DNA of 64,000 bases from Roseicitreum antarcticum. Its GTDB lineage: Bacteria; Pseudomonadota; Alphaproteobacteria; Rhodobacterales; Rhodobacteraceae. This document shows, piece after piece, positions 55,295 to 64,000 of this stretch. Under the pieces are notes generated by a model. The model was not told where the DNA came from, did no database searches, and saw only the letters and a program-made list of their open reading frames with translations. Position 1 is the stretch's first letter. Every line of letters starts with the position of its first letter. The position numbers and the translations under genes are program-made. Location: contig NZ_CP061498.1 of assembly GCF_014681765.1 (NCBI RefSeq), forward strand, positions 2,679,501 to 2,743,500, read 5' to 3'.

Positions 55295-55951
55295 ATGAGT
55301 GGGGGCGATGCGCCGCAATGTCCGGTCTGCGGCACGGCCGCGGCAGAGGGGTTCCTTGTCATTGGCAGGCTGCGCTATTTCCGATGCCCGGTTTGCGCGG
55401 TGCGCTTCTTGCACCCGGACGGCTACCCGGACCGCGCGGCGGAATATGCGCATTACCTTCACCATGAAAACCACCCCGACGACCCCGACTATCGTCAGTT
55501 TCTGTCGAAACTGGCGGTGCCTTTGCTGGACCGGCTTTCATCTGGTGCGTGCGGGCTGGATTATGGTTGCGGTCCCGGCCCGGCGCTGGCGGCGATGCTG
55601 CGCGAGGCCGGGCATCCCATGGCGGTCTATGACCCGTATTTCCACCCTGATGCCGCAGCGCTGCGGCAAATCTACGATTTCGTCACCTGCTCTGAAACTG
55701 CCGAGCATTTTCACGCCCCGGCCCGGGAATTCGCGCGCCTGATGCGGCTGGTCCGTCCCGGGGGCTGGCTGGGGGTGATGACTTGCTTTCAGACCGATGA
55801 TGACCTTTTCGCGGGCTGGCACTATCGCAAGGATCCGACGCATGTTGTTTTCTACCGCGCAGAAACCTTCCGTTGGCTGGCCCGGGCGGCGGGCTGGTCG
55901 TGCGACTTCCCGGCCAAGGATGTGGTTCTGATGCAGCGCCCGGCAGGGTGA
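55295..55951 (+). CDS. SAM-dependent methyltransferase with N-terminal zinc knuckle
   Basis: A 218-residue protein. Cys9, Cys12, Cys31 and Cys34 form a CPVC..CPVC zinc ribbon in front of a class I methyltransferase with motif I LDYGCGPGPALAAML. The chain runs to VLMQRPAG. Similar zinc-knuckle methyltransferases act in sugar, polysaccharide and natural-product pathways; the acceptor is unknown. The ATG at 55295 is an internal start of a longer open frame. It is the last plus-strand gene before the convergent glpR. Confidence 0.85.
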   Translation: MSGGDAPQCPVCGTAAAEGFLVIGRLRYFRCPVCAVRFLHPDGYPDRAAEYAHYLHHENHPDDPDYRQFLSKLAVPLLDRLSSGACGLDYGCGPGPALAAMLREAGHPMAVYDPYFHPDAAALRQIYDFVTCSETAEHFHAPAREFARLMRLVRPGGWLGVMTCFQTDDDLFAGWHYRKDPTHVVFYRAETFRWLARAAGWSCDFPAKDVVLMQRPAG

Positions 55952-55983
55952 TCGGGGTATGATAGCAGTTCAAATGGGGCGGC

Positions 55984-56754
55984 TCAGACCCCGTCAGCCG
56001 CCACGATGATCCGGGTGCCCCAGGTCTGGCAGGCGGCTACGATGCTGGCGGGCGGGGCCGTATCGGTGAAAAAGGTATGCACCTGCCGCAGTGACGCGAT
56101 GCGCGCGGGCGCGCGGCGCTGAAACTTCGACTGATCGGCCACCAGAAAGGATTTGCGCGCCTGTTCGATGATGGTCTGGCTGACGCCTACCTCGTGGATG
56201 TCGAAATCCAGAAGATCGCCGTCTTCGTCCATTGCCGAACAGCCAATCACCGCCAGATCGAACTTGAACTGTCGGATGACTTGCGTGGTGATATTGCCCA
56301 CCAACCCGCCATCGGACCGGCGCAGGGTGCCGCCCGCCACAATGACCTCGCATCCCGGGTTCTCGGCCAGAATGTTGGCGACGTTCATGTTGTTGGTCAC
56401 CACCATGATGTTGCGGTGCTTCGACAAGGCGCGGGCGACGGCTTCGGTGCTGGTGCCGATGTTGAGGAAGATACTGCTGTCTTCAGGGATCTCGGCGGCG
56501 CAGGCTTGGGCGATGGCGTCCTTGGCGCCGTCATTCAGGCCGCGCCGGTCTTCATAGCCGATGTTGGCCACGCCGGAGGGTACGATCGCGCCGCCATGCA
56601 CCCGCTCTAACCGCCCGGCATCGGCCAGTTCCGACAGGTCACGGCGGATCGTCTGGACGGTGACCCCGAAATGCGCGGCCAGTTCGTCAACGGTGACGCG
56701 CCCATTCTTGCGCGCGATGTCCATAATCTCGGGGTGCCGGAAGGTTTGCGACAT
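55984..56754 (-). CDS. glpR: DeoR-family repressor, GlpR-like
   Basis: A 256-residue regulator. The helix-turn-helix HPEIMDIARKNGRVTVDELAAHFGVTVQTIRRDLSEL is given here as spanning residues 6-40. The C-terminal DeoR effector domain (ribose-phosphate-isomerase fold) has NIGTSTEAVARAL and NNMNVANIL, and ends with a short hydrophobic tail. In E. coli and rhizobia GlpR binds glycerol-3-phosphate and represses glycerol uptake genes. Divergent position to glpD and the transporter supports this. ATG at 56754 with AAGGA upstream. Confidence 0.93.
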   Translation of the reverse strand: MSQTFRHPEIMDIARKNGRVTVDELAAHFGVTVQTIRRDLSELADAGRLERVHGGAIVPSGVANIGYEDRRGLNDGAKDAIAQACAAEIPEDSSIFLNIGTSTEAVARALSKHRNIMVVTNNMNVANILAENPGCEVIVAGGTLRRSDGGLVGNITTQVIRQFKFDLAVIGCSAMDEDGDLLDFDIHEVGVSQTIIEQARKSFLVADQSKFQRRAPARIASLRQVHTFFTDTAPPASIVAACQTWGTRIIVAADGV

Positions 56755-56775
56755 GGGCGCGGTCCTTTGCGCGAG

Positions 56776-56798
56776 TTTGTTCGTCACTATGTTCGAAT
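56776..56798. promoter_or_regulatory. GlpR-type half-site pair
   Basis: TTTGTTCGT (56776-56784) and TATGTTCGAAT (56788-56798) are direct near-copies 12 bp apart. The second fits the E. coli GlpR half-site pattern WATGTTCGWT. They lie 22 bp upstream of the glpR start. Confidence 0.5.
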
Positions 56799-56960
56799 CT
56801 GATCGCGCGCGCAATAATTGCCCCAGGAAAAGCAAAAATGCGGCCAGATCCGGGATGTACCACGGACCGTCGGCGGTTCAAAGCGCTTTGGAATGTTCTT
56901 TTTCTCGCCTGTTTGCCGAATAACGTAAAAAAACGAAAATAATTCTTGCCCAAAGATGCG

Positions 56961-56977
56961 CGTTATGGTTCGTTATG
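56961..56977. promoter_or_regulatory. Direct repeat CGTTATG, candidate glpD operator
   Basis: CGTTATG occurs at 56961-56967 and 56971-56977, 10 bp apart, with a related inverted CGTTATT at 56919-56925. They sit 44-60 bp before the glpD start, where a DeoR-family repressor binding direct repeats would block transcription. Confidence 0.45.
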
Positions 56978-57020
56978 CCCAGAGATTGAAAATGTGGCAT
57001 CATGATGACGGAGGGGGCAA

Positions 57021-58622
57021 ATGTCGGCACATTCATCACAGACCGCCGTGCGTGACCTGTTTGTCATCGGGGGCGGGATCAACGGCTGCGGCATCGCGCG
57101 GGATGCGGCGGGGCGCGGCCTGTCGGTGACGCTGGCCGAAATGAATGATCTGGCCAGCGCGACATCTTCGGCTTCGACCAAGTTGTTCCATGGCGGATTG
57201 CGGTATCTGGAGTATTTCGAGTTCCGGCTGGTGCGCGAGGCGCTGATCGAACGTGAAACCCTGCTGCGCGCCATGCCGCACATCAGCTGGCCCATGCGCT
57301 TCGTGCTGCCCTACCACAAGGACATGCGGTTCGAGGGGGATACACCCACCTCGAAACTGCTCAGCACTTTCATGCCCTGGATGAAGGGGCGTCGCCCGGC
57401 CTGGCTGATCCGGCTGGGGCTGTTTCTTTATGACACGTTGGGCGGGCGGAAGATCCTGCCGGGCACCAAGACGCTGAGCCTGCCGGGCACGGTTGAGGGC
57501 GCGCCGCTGGAGGACAAGTTCACCCGCGCCTATGAATATTCAGATTGCTGGATCGAGGATTCGCGGCTGGTCGTGCTGAATGCCCGCGATGCAGAAGCGC
57601 GCGGCGCCCAGATCCTGACCCGCACCAAGGTCGTGTCGGCGCGCCAGACGGACGGCGTGTGGGAGGTTGCGGTCGCGGGTCCCGACGGGCAGACGACCCA
57701 CCACCGAGCGCGGATGCTGGTCAATGCGGGCGGGCCTTGGGTTGGCGATCTGATCCATGGCAAACTGGGGCTGAATTCGACCGAAGGCGTGCGGCTGGTA
57801 CGCGGGTCGCACATCGTGACCAAGCGGCTGTTTGACCACGAAAAATGCTATTTCTTTCAAGGCACCGATGGCCGGATTATCTTTGCCATTCCTTATGAGA
57901 CGGATTTCACCTTGATCGGCACCACTGACGCCGAGCACCCCGACCCGTCACAAAAACCGTTTTGCACCGATGAAGAGCGCGAGTACCTGTGCCGCTTCGC
58001 TTCGGCCTATTTCAAGCGGCCGGTGACGTCGGCAGATGTGGTCTGGTCCTATTCCGGTGTGCGGCCGCTTTATGACGATGGTGCCAGCAGCGCCACGGCG
58101 GCCACGCGGGATTACACGATCAAGATCGATAATTCGGCCGGTGCGCCGGTGCTGAATATCTTTGGCGGCAAGATCACGACCTACCGGCGCCTGGCCGAGG
58201 CCGCGCTGGCCAAGATCGGCACCGTCCTGCCGCTGAAGAAGGAGGCTTGGACCGCAGGTGTGCCGCTGCCAGGCGGGGATTTTGCGGTCGATGGCGTGGC
58301 CGATCTGACCGCATCGCTCATGGCGCGCTACCCGTTCCTGACCGATGCCTGGGCGCAGCGCATGATCCGCGCCTATGGGACCGAGGCGGCGGTGTTGCTG
58401 GGCGATGCGCGTCAGCGTGATGATCTGGGTAAGAATTTCGGCGCGACGTTGACGGGGGCAGAAGTCATCTGGCTGATGACCCGCGAATACGCACAGCGCG
58501 CCGAAGATGTCGTGTGGCGGCGCAGCAAGCTGGGCCTGCGCATGACGCTCGAAGAAATCGCGGCGCTGGATGAATGGATGCAATCCGCGCCACAGGCAAA
58601 GGCTGCCGACGGCGCCGGGTAA
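57021..58622 (+). CDS. glpD: Aerobic glycerol-3-phosphate dehydrogenase
   Basis: A 533-residue membrane-associated FAD enzyme that oxidises glycerol-3-phosphate to dihydroxyacetone phosphate and passes electrons to ubiquinone. The FAD motif is VIGGGINGCGIARDAAGRG (residues 12-30), followed by STKLFHGGLRYLEYFEF, the family signature, and RGSHIV, WSYSGVRPLYDD, GGKITTYR. The ATG at 57021 follows a GGAGGGGG site. It is the first gene of the glycerol operon and is expected to be GlpR-controlled. Confidence 0.97.
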   Translation: MSAHSSQTAVRDLFVIGGGINGCGIARDAAGRGLSVTLAEMNDLASATSSASTKLFHGGLRYLEYFEFRLVREALIERETLLRAMPHISWPMRFVLPYHKDMRFEGDTPTSKLLSTFMPWMKGRRPAWLIRLGLFLYDTLGGRKILPGTKTLSLPGTVEGAPLEDKFTRAYEYSDCWIEDSRLVVLNARDAEARGAQILTRTKVVSARQTDGVWEVAVAGPDGQTTHHRARMLVNAGGPWVGDLIHGKLGLNSTEGVRLVRGSHIVTKRLFDHEKCYFFQGTDGRIIFAIPYETDFTLIGTTDAEHPDPSQKPFCTDEEREYLCRFASAYFKRPVTSADVVWSYSGVRPLYDDGASSATAATRDYTIKIDNSAGAPVLNIFGGKITTYRRLAEAALAKIGTVLPLKKEAWTAGVPLPGGDFAVDGVADLTASLMARYPFLTDAWAQRMIRAYGTEAAVLLGDARQRDDLGKNFGATLTGAEVIWLMTREYAQRAEDVVWRRSKLGLRMTLEEIAALDEWMQSAPQAKAADGAG

Positions 58623-58640
58623 TTTGGCGCCGGGTAATTT
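58611..58640 (+). repeat. Perfect 15-bp tandem duplication at the glpD stop codon
   Basis: GGCGCCGGGTAATTT occurs twice back to back (58611-58625, 58626-58640). The first copy supplies the last codons and stop TAA of glpD. It looks like a recent slippage duplication. Confidence 0.95.
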
Positions 58641-58677
58641 ATTGCCGAATGTCTGTCTGACGTCCGGGGGGGAACGA

Positions 58678-59766
58678 ATGACACTGATTCTGGAAGGGGT
58701 CTCGAAGGTCGTGAGCGGCCAGACCCATATTCACAAGACCGATCTGACCTTGCAGAAGGGCACGATGAACGTGCTGCTGGGGCCGACGCTGTCGGGCAAG
58801 ACCTCGATCATGCGGCTGATGGCTGGGCTGGATGTGCCCAACACCGGCAAGGTATGGTGGAACGGCAAGGATGTCACCGGCATGCGGGTGCAGGACCGGC
58901 GTGTCGCCATGGTCTACCAGCAATTCATCAACTACCCGTCGATGACTGTCTATGACAACATTGCCAGCCCGATGAAGCTGTTGGGCAAATCCACAGCCGA
59001 GATTGATGCGGCGGTGCGCAAGACTGCCGATCTGATGCAGCTGTCCCCGATGCTGGATCGCAAGCCTTTGGAGCTGTCGGGTGGGCAGCAGCAGCGTTGT
59101 GCGCTGGCCCGGGCTCTGGTGAAGGATGCGGGGCTGGTCTTGCTGGATGAGCCGCTGGCCAACCTCGACTACAAGCTGCGCGAGGAATTGCGCGCCGAGA
59201 TCCCGAAGATCTTTGCCGAGGCGGGCTCGATCTTCGTCTATGCCACCACCGAACCCGAGGAAGCGCTGCTGCTGGGCGGCAATACCGCGACGTTGTGGGA
59301 AGGGCGCATCACGCAATTTGGCCTCACGCCTGATGTCTATCGCCGCCCCGTTGATGCGACGACCGCACGGGTGTTCAGCGACCCGCCGATGAACTTTCTG
59401 CGCGTCACCAAATCTGGTGCGGCGCTGCGCTTTGGCGAGGGGCAGTCCCTCGCAATCGCGGGCGATATGGCCGCGCTGCCCGATGGCGATTACACCGCCG
59501 GGTTCCGGCCAAACCATCTGGCGCTGGAAGCGCAGGGCGCGGACGCCATTGGGTTCAGCGCCAAATTGCGGGTGACGGAAATCACCGGTTCCGAGACGTT
59601 CATCCACCTCGACCATCACGGCGACCGCTGGGTGGGGCTGATCCATGGCATTCGTGATTTGTCGATCGGCAAGCCGCTGACCGCGTATCTGGACCCGAAA
59701 CATCTGTATCTGTTCAGCGCCACCGGCGCGCTGGCCGCAGCTGCTACTTACGCGGCAGCGGCCTGA
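58678..59766 (+). CDS. glpS: Glycerol ABC transporter ATP-binding protein GlpS
   Basis: A 362-residue MalK-like ATPase. Walker A is GPTLSGKTSIMR (GPTLSGKT form typical of GlpS), Q-loop YQQFINYPSM, signature LSGGQQQRCALARAL, Walker B LVLLDEPLANLD, and a C-terminal TOBE domain (residues about 235-350). The switch histidine position reads YATTEPEEAL: Thr replaces the usual His, as in this subfamily. It pairs with the next ATPase to form a heterodimer. ATG at 58678, 55 bp after glpD. Confidence 0.93.
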   Translation: MTLILEGVSKVVSGQTHIHKTDLTLQKGTMNVLLGPTLSGKTSIMRLMAGLDVPNTGKVWWNGKDVTGMRVQDRRVAMVYQQFINYPSMTVYDNIASPMKLLGKSTAEIDAAVRKTADLMQLSPMLDRKPLELSGGQQQRCALARALVKDAGLVLLDEPLANLDYKLREELRAEIPKIFAEAGSIFVYATTEPEEALLLGGNTATLWEGRITQFGLTPDVYRRPVDATTARVFSDPPMNFLRVTKSGAALRFGEGQSLAIAGDMAALPDGDYTAGFRPNHLALEAQGADAIGFSAKLRVTEITGSETFIHLDHHGDRWVGLIHGIRDLSIGKPLTAYLDPKHLYLFSATGALAAAATYAAAA

Positions 59767-59776
59767 GGGGGGCGAC

Positions 59777-60870
59777 ATGGCAAAAATCACACTCGATAAT
59801 CTGGCGCATTCCTATCTGCCCAATCCGAAATCCGAAGGCGATTACGCGCTAAAGGAGCTTAACCACGATTGGGCCGATGGCGAGGCTTATGCCTTGCTGG
59901 GGTCGTCTGGCTGCGGCAAGTCCACACTGCTCAACATCATCTCGGGGCTGTTGTTCCCGTCGCAGGGGCGCATTCTGTTCAATGGGCAGGACGTGACGCA
60001 TGCGCCCACGGCGGAACGCAACATCGCGCAGGTGTTCCAGTTTCCGGTGGTCTACGACACGATGACGGTGCGGCAAAACCTGGCCTTTCCGCTGCGCAAC
60101 CGGGGCAATGATGCGGCCTATGTCGCGGCGCGCGTGCAGAAGATCGCCGAAATGATCGGGATGGAGGCGGTGCTGGACCGTGCGGCGCGCGGGCTGACGG
60201 CGGATGCCAAACAGAAGATCAGTCTGGGCCGGGGCATGGTGCGTGAGGACGTCAACGCGCTGTTGTTCGATGAGCCGCTGACCGTGATCGACCCGCACAT
60301 GAAGTGGGAATTGCGCACGCAGTTGAAATCGCTGCACCACGAATTCGGCCATACCATGATTTATGTGACGCACGATCAGACCGAGGCGCTGACCTTCGCT
60401 GACAAGGTGGTGGTCATGTATGATGGCCGCGTGGTGCAGATCGGCACGCCCCAGGACCTTTTCGAGCGGCCCGAGCATACGTTTGTCGGCTACTTCATCG
60501 GCTCGCCAGGGATGAACCTGCTGCCCGCGCAGGTGGAAGGTACCACCGCGCAGATCAGCGGTCATCAGATCGACCTGCCGCAGGGATATGCCGCGCTGTC
60601 AGGCAAGGTGGAACTGGGCGTGCGCCCCGAATTCGTGCGCCTGTCCACCACCGAGGGCCTGCCCGTGCGGATTGTGCGGGTCGAGGATGTGGGGCGGCAC
60701 AAGATCATCCGCGCGGAGCATGACGGCCACGCCATCAACATCATCGCGCCGGAAGGCGAGGGTGTGTCGCCCGACGCAACGCGCGTCACCTTCGACGCCC
60801 GGGGCATCAACATCTACGCTGATGATTGGCGCGTCGCGCCCATGGGCGATCTGTCGGAAAGGGCTGCGTG

Positions 60871-60871
<1 letters not shown>
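59777..60871 (+). CDS. glpT: Glycerol ABC transporter ATP-binding protein GlpT
   Basis: A 364-residue MalK-like ATPase, the partner of GlpS. Walker A is GSSGCGKSTLLN, Walker B ALLFDEPLTVIDPH, and the switch His in YVTHDQTEAL is present. The signature is degenerate (LTADAKQKISLGRGMV instead of LSGGQ), complementary to the intact signature but missing His of GlpS, so one composite ATP site should be active. C-terminal TOBE domain. The name follows rhizobial glpSTPQUV and is not the E. coli G3P antiporter. Confidence 0.93.
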
Positions 60872-61742
<871 letters not shown>

Positions 61743-61743
<1 letters not shown>

Positions 61744-62609
61744 TGGCCCAGTCAATGACGAATACAACCGCAGCCGCAATGCCCAAGACGCGTGCGCGCA
61801 CCAAGCCGCTGATCAAGGGCTCGGTTATCGTGATGGGCCTTTATCTGTTGTTCCTGCTGTTGCCGATCTACTGGTTGGTGAACATGAGCCTGAAGACGAA
61901 TTCGGAAATCCTGTCCACCTTCTCGCTCTGGCCGCAGGACCTGACCTTCGCGAATTATGCGCAGATCCTGACCGATCCGTCGTGGTACATGGGCTATGTG
62001 AACTCGCTGATCTATGTGGTGATGAACACCATTATCAGCCTCGCGGTGGCGCTGCCGGCCGCCTATGCCTTCAGCCGCTACAACTTCATGGGCGACAAGC
62101 ATCTGTTCTTCTGGTTGCTGACCAACCGGATGGCGCCGCCCGCAGTTTTCGCGCTGCCGTTCTTTCAGCTTTATTCATCGGTCGGGCTGTTTGACACGCA
62201 TATCGCGGTGGCGCTGGCGCATTGCCTGTTCAACGTACCGCTGGCGGTCTGGATCCTGGAAGGTTTCATGCGCGGTGTCCCCAAGGAGATCGACGAGACC
62301 GCCTATATCGACGGCTACAGCTTTCCGCGCTTCTTCGTGAAGATCTTCATGCCGCTGATCGCCAGTGGGATCGGGGTCGCGGCGTTCTTTTGCTTCATGT
62401 TTTCATGGGTGGAACTGCTGCTGTCGCGCACACTGACCTCGGTCGACGCGAAATCCATCGGCCTGACGATGACCCGAACCGTGTCGGCGTCAGGGCTGGA
62501 CTGGGGCGTGCTGGCGGCGGCGGGTGTGCTGACCATCGTGCCGGGCGCGCTGGTGATTTATTTCGTGCGCAACTACATCGCCAAGGGCTTTGCCCTGGGC
62601 CGCGTGTAA
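61743..62609 (+). CDS. glpQ: Glycerol ABC transporter permease GlpQ
   Basis: A 288-residue MalG-type permease. It has a short cytoplasmic N terminus, then VIVMGLYLLFLLLPIYWLVNMSLKTNSEI, and the EAA-like loop KEIDETAYIDGYSFPRFFVKIFMPL near residues 180-205. It ends with a basic cytoplasmic tail. It overlaps glpP by TGATG. It forms the heterodimeric channel with GlpP. Confidence 0.95.
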
Positions 62610-62630
62610 CAACAGGGAAGGGACCGGATA

Positions 62631-62906
62631 ATGTTGCAATGGATGGCATGGACGACACCCACCGCGATCTTCTTTGTGGTGATTGCGGTGATCCTGATCA
62701 CCTTTAGCTTACTTGCGATCAAGTTTCCTGAAACGCCGCGTGTCGGTATCCTCAGGATAGAAACGACCCGTGGTGACCGAGTGTTCATCACGCTGCTGGG
62801 TTCGGCCTTCATCAATCTGATCTGGCTGGGCCTTGAGGTCGCGCCGCAGCCCTATGCGCTGTTGGCCTGCCTTGTCTATGCTGCGGCGGTCTTTCGCTGG
62901 GTATAG
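62631..62906 (+). CDS. glpU: Small membrane protein DUF2160 (GlpU)
   Basis: A 91-residue protein with an N-terminal membrane segment (IFFVVIAVILITFSLLAI) and at least one or two more hydrophobic stretches (LLGSAFINLIWLGLEV, YALLACLVYAAAVF). DUF2160 proteins are found between permease and binding-protein genes of glycerol ABC operons, and it corresponds to GlpU of rhizobia. The precise role in transport is not known. Confidence 0.88.
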   Translation: MLQWMAWTTPTAIFFVVIAVILITFSLLAIKFPETPRVGILRIETTRGDRVFITLLGSAFINLIWLGLEVAPQPYALLACLVYAAAVFRWV

Positions 62907-62996
62907 CCGGGGTGAAAAGCGGACGACCCGCCTGCATTTGGGAAACCTGCGGGCCGTCCATGACGCCACCAAAGTGAAACCGTCTGGGAGGACATA

Positions 62997-64000
62997 ATGA
63001 CTTTGAACTTGAGATCAACAACTGCGATGGGACTTGCCCTGACCTTGCTGTCAGGCCCGGCCTTTGCCGATATGGACGCGGCGCGCGCGTTTCTGGACGA
63101 GCATATCGAACGATCTGCCCTGACGCGGGCCGACCAGGAAGCCGAGATGCAGTGGTTCATCGACGCGGCAGAACCCCTGCGCGGCATGACCATCAACATC
63201 GTTTCCGAGACGATCACCACCCATGAATGGGAATCCAACGTGCTGGCGCCTGCCTTCACCGCGATGACCGGGATCACGGTGAACCACGAGCTGATCGGCG
63301 AAGGCGACGTGGTTGAGCGTCTGCAAACTCAGATGCAGACCGGCGAGCCGGTCTATGACATGTACATCAACGATGCCGACCTTATCGGTACGCACTGGCG
63401 CTATCAGCAGGCGCGCAACATGACCGACTGGATGGCGGGCGAAGGTGCGGACTTCACCAACCCGGGCCTGGATCTGGACGACTTCATCGGGCTGGCCTCG
63501 GCCACCGGGCCGGATGGCAAGCTGTACCAGTTGCCGGTGCAGCAGTTCGCCAACCTCTACTGGTTCCGCTATGACTGGTTCACCGACCCCGAAATCATGG
63601 CCGATTTTGAAGAAGAATACGGCTATCCGCTGGGCGTTCCGGTGAACTGGTCCGCCTATGAGGACATCGCCAAGTTCTTCACCGGCCGTGAGATTGACGG
63701 GCGCACCGTCTATGGCAACATGGATTATGGGCGCAAGGATCCCAGCCTTGGCTGGCGCTTCACCGATGCCTGGCTGTCAATGGCCGGTGCGGGCGATGCG
63801 GGCCTGCCGAACGGCTACCCCGTGGATGAATGGGGCATTCGTGTGAATGAGAACTATCAGCCCGTCGGCTCGTGCATGTCGCGGGGCGGGGCCACGAACT
63901 CGCCTGCCGCAGTCTATGCGATCGAACGCTATACCGATTGGCTGACCAATTACACGCCCCCCGCAGCCGCAGGCATGACATTCGGCGAGGCGGGCCCGGT
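62997..64000 (+). CDS. glpV: Glycerol ABC transporter substrate-binding protein GlpV (cut by window edge)
   Basis: 334 residues are visible; the gene continues past the right edge. It has a Sec signal peptide (RSTTAMGLALTLLSGPAFA, residues about 6-24), then a family-1-type binding-protein fold beginning RGMTINIVSETITTHEWE. The sequence YMNDADL-like DMYINDADLIGTH and WFTDPEIMADFEEEYGYPLGVP are typical of the glycerol-binding GlpV/sugar-binding group. GGGAGGA precedes the ATG. A glycerol kinase gene would be expected downstream. Confidence 0.93.
   Translation, partial: MTLNLRSTTAMGLALTLLSGPAFADMDAARAFLDEHIERSALTRADQEAEMQWFIDAAEPLRGMTINIVSETITTHEWESNVLAPAFTAMTGITVNHELIGEGDVVERLQTQMQTGEPVYDMYINDADLIGTHWRYQQARNMTDWMAGEGADFTNPGLDLDDFIGLASATGPDGKLYQLPVQQFANLYWFRYDWFTDPEIMADFEEEYGYPLGVPVNWSAYEDIAKFFTGREIDGRTVYGNMDYGRKDPSLGWRFTDAWLSMAGAGDAGLPNGYPVDEWGIRVNENYQPVGSCMSRGGATNSPAAVYAIERYTDWLTNYTPPAAAGMTFGEAGP

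Noticed and set aside
56788..56805. tRNA T-loop-like GTTCGAATC
   Set aside because: No acceptor stem, anticodon arm or CCA-compatible context around it; better explained as a GlpR half-site.

Overview
The window is high-GC DNA from an alphaproteobacterium, most likely a marine Rhodobacteraceae (Roseobacter group) chromosome. The evidence is the housekeeping block ffh, GNAT, chorismate mutase, rpsP, rimM, trmD (with an N-terminal extension), rplS, rpmE, followed by the division-site ATPase mipZ, plus a CIRCE-controlled groES-groEL operon and a Rhizobium-type glycerol ABC transporter. Genes are tightly packed with many 4-bp start/stop overlaps. No rRNA, tRNA, CRISPR array or intact insertion sequence was seen.

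Layout. 1-37.2 kb is mainly core genome: the tail of an unrecognised protein and a family-2 glycosyltransferase, ilvA and argG, a GntR regulator, an OmpA-like lipoprotein, an AraC/alkyltransferase protein, nth with a PfkB kinase, htpX, a DUF1612-like DNA-binding protein, an unusual transglutaminase-like plus CoaBC-like operon (10.8-13.1 kb), a LysR/azoreductase divergent pair, the ffh-to-mipZ block, a lytic transglycosylase, a glutathionyl-hydroquinone reductase, a geranylgeranyl-reductase-like flavoprotein, leuB, groESL, an amino-acid ABC transporter, a family II pyrophosphatase, and a plus-strand run from a HAD hydrolase through MaoC, ribF and YcgN to a threonine aldolase.

37.4-56.0 kb is the accessory highlight. 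Exopolysaccharide assembly genes (a CpsD-like ATPase with a broken P-loop, a Wzz-like chain-length protein and an O-antigen ligase/polymerase) run directly into a hybrid natural-product locus on the same strand. That locus holds a 2145-aa type I PKS (KS-AT-KR-DH-ACP-TE), a glycosyltransferase, a 1551-aa NRPS (formyltransferase, half condensation domain, adenylation domain with an embedded luciferase-like monooxygenase, carrier protein), a phosphopantetheinyl transferase, a WecG/TagA-type glycosyltransferase and a methyltransferase. The adenylation specificity residues read D-I-L-Q-L-G-M-I-W-K, one residue from a published glycine code. The module therefore looks like a glycine alpha-oxidising unit related in idea to MtaG/MelG of myxobacterial thiazole pathways.

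56.0-64.0 kb is the glycerol system: a divergent DeoR-type repressor (GlpR), glpD, and the ABC transporter glpS-T-P-Q-U-V, which runs off the right edge inside the binding-protein gene. Direct repeats in the glpR-glpD gap are good operator candidates.
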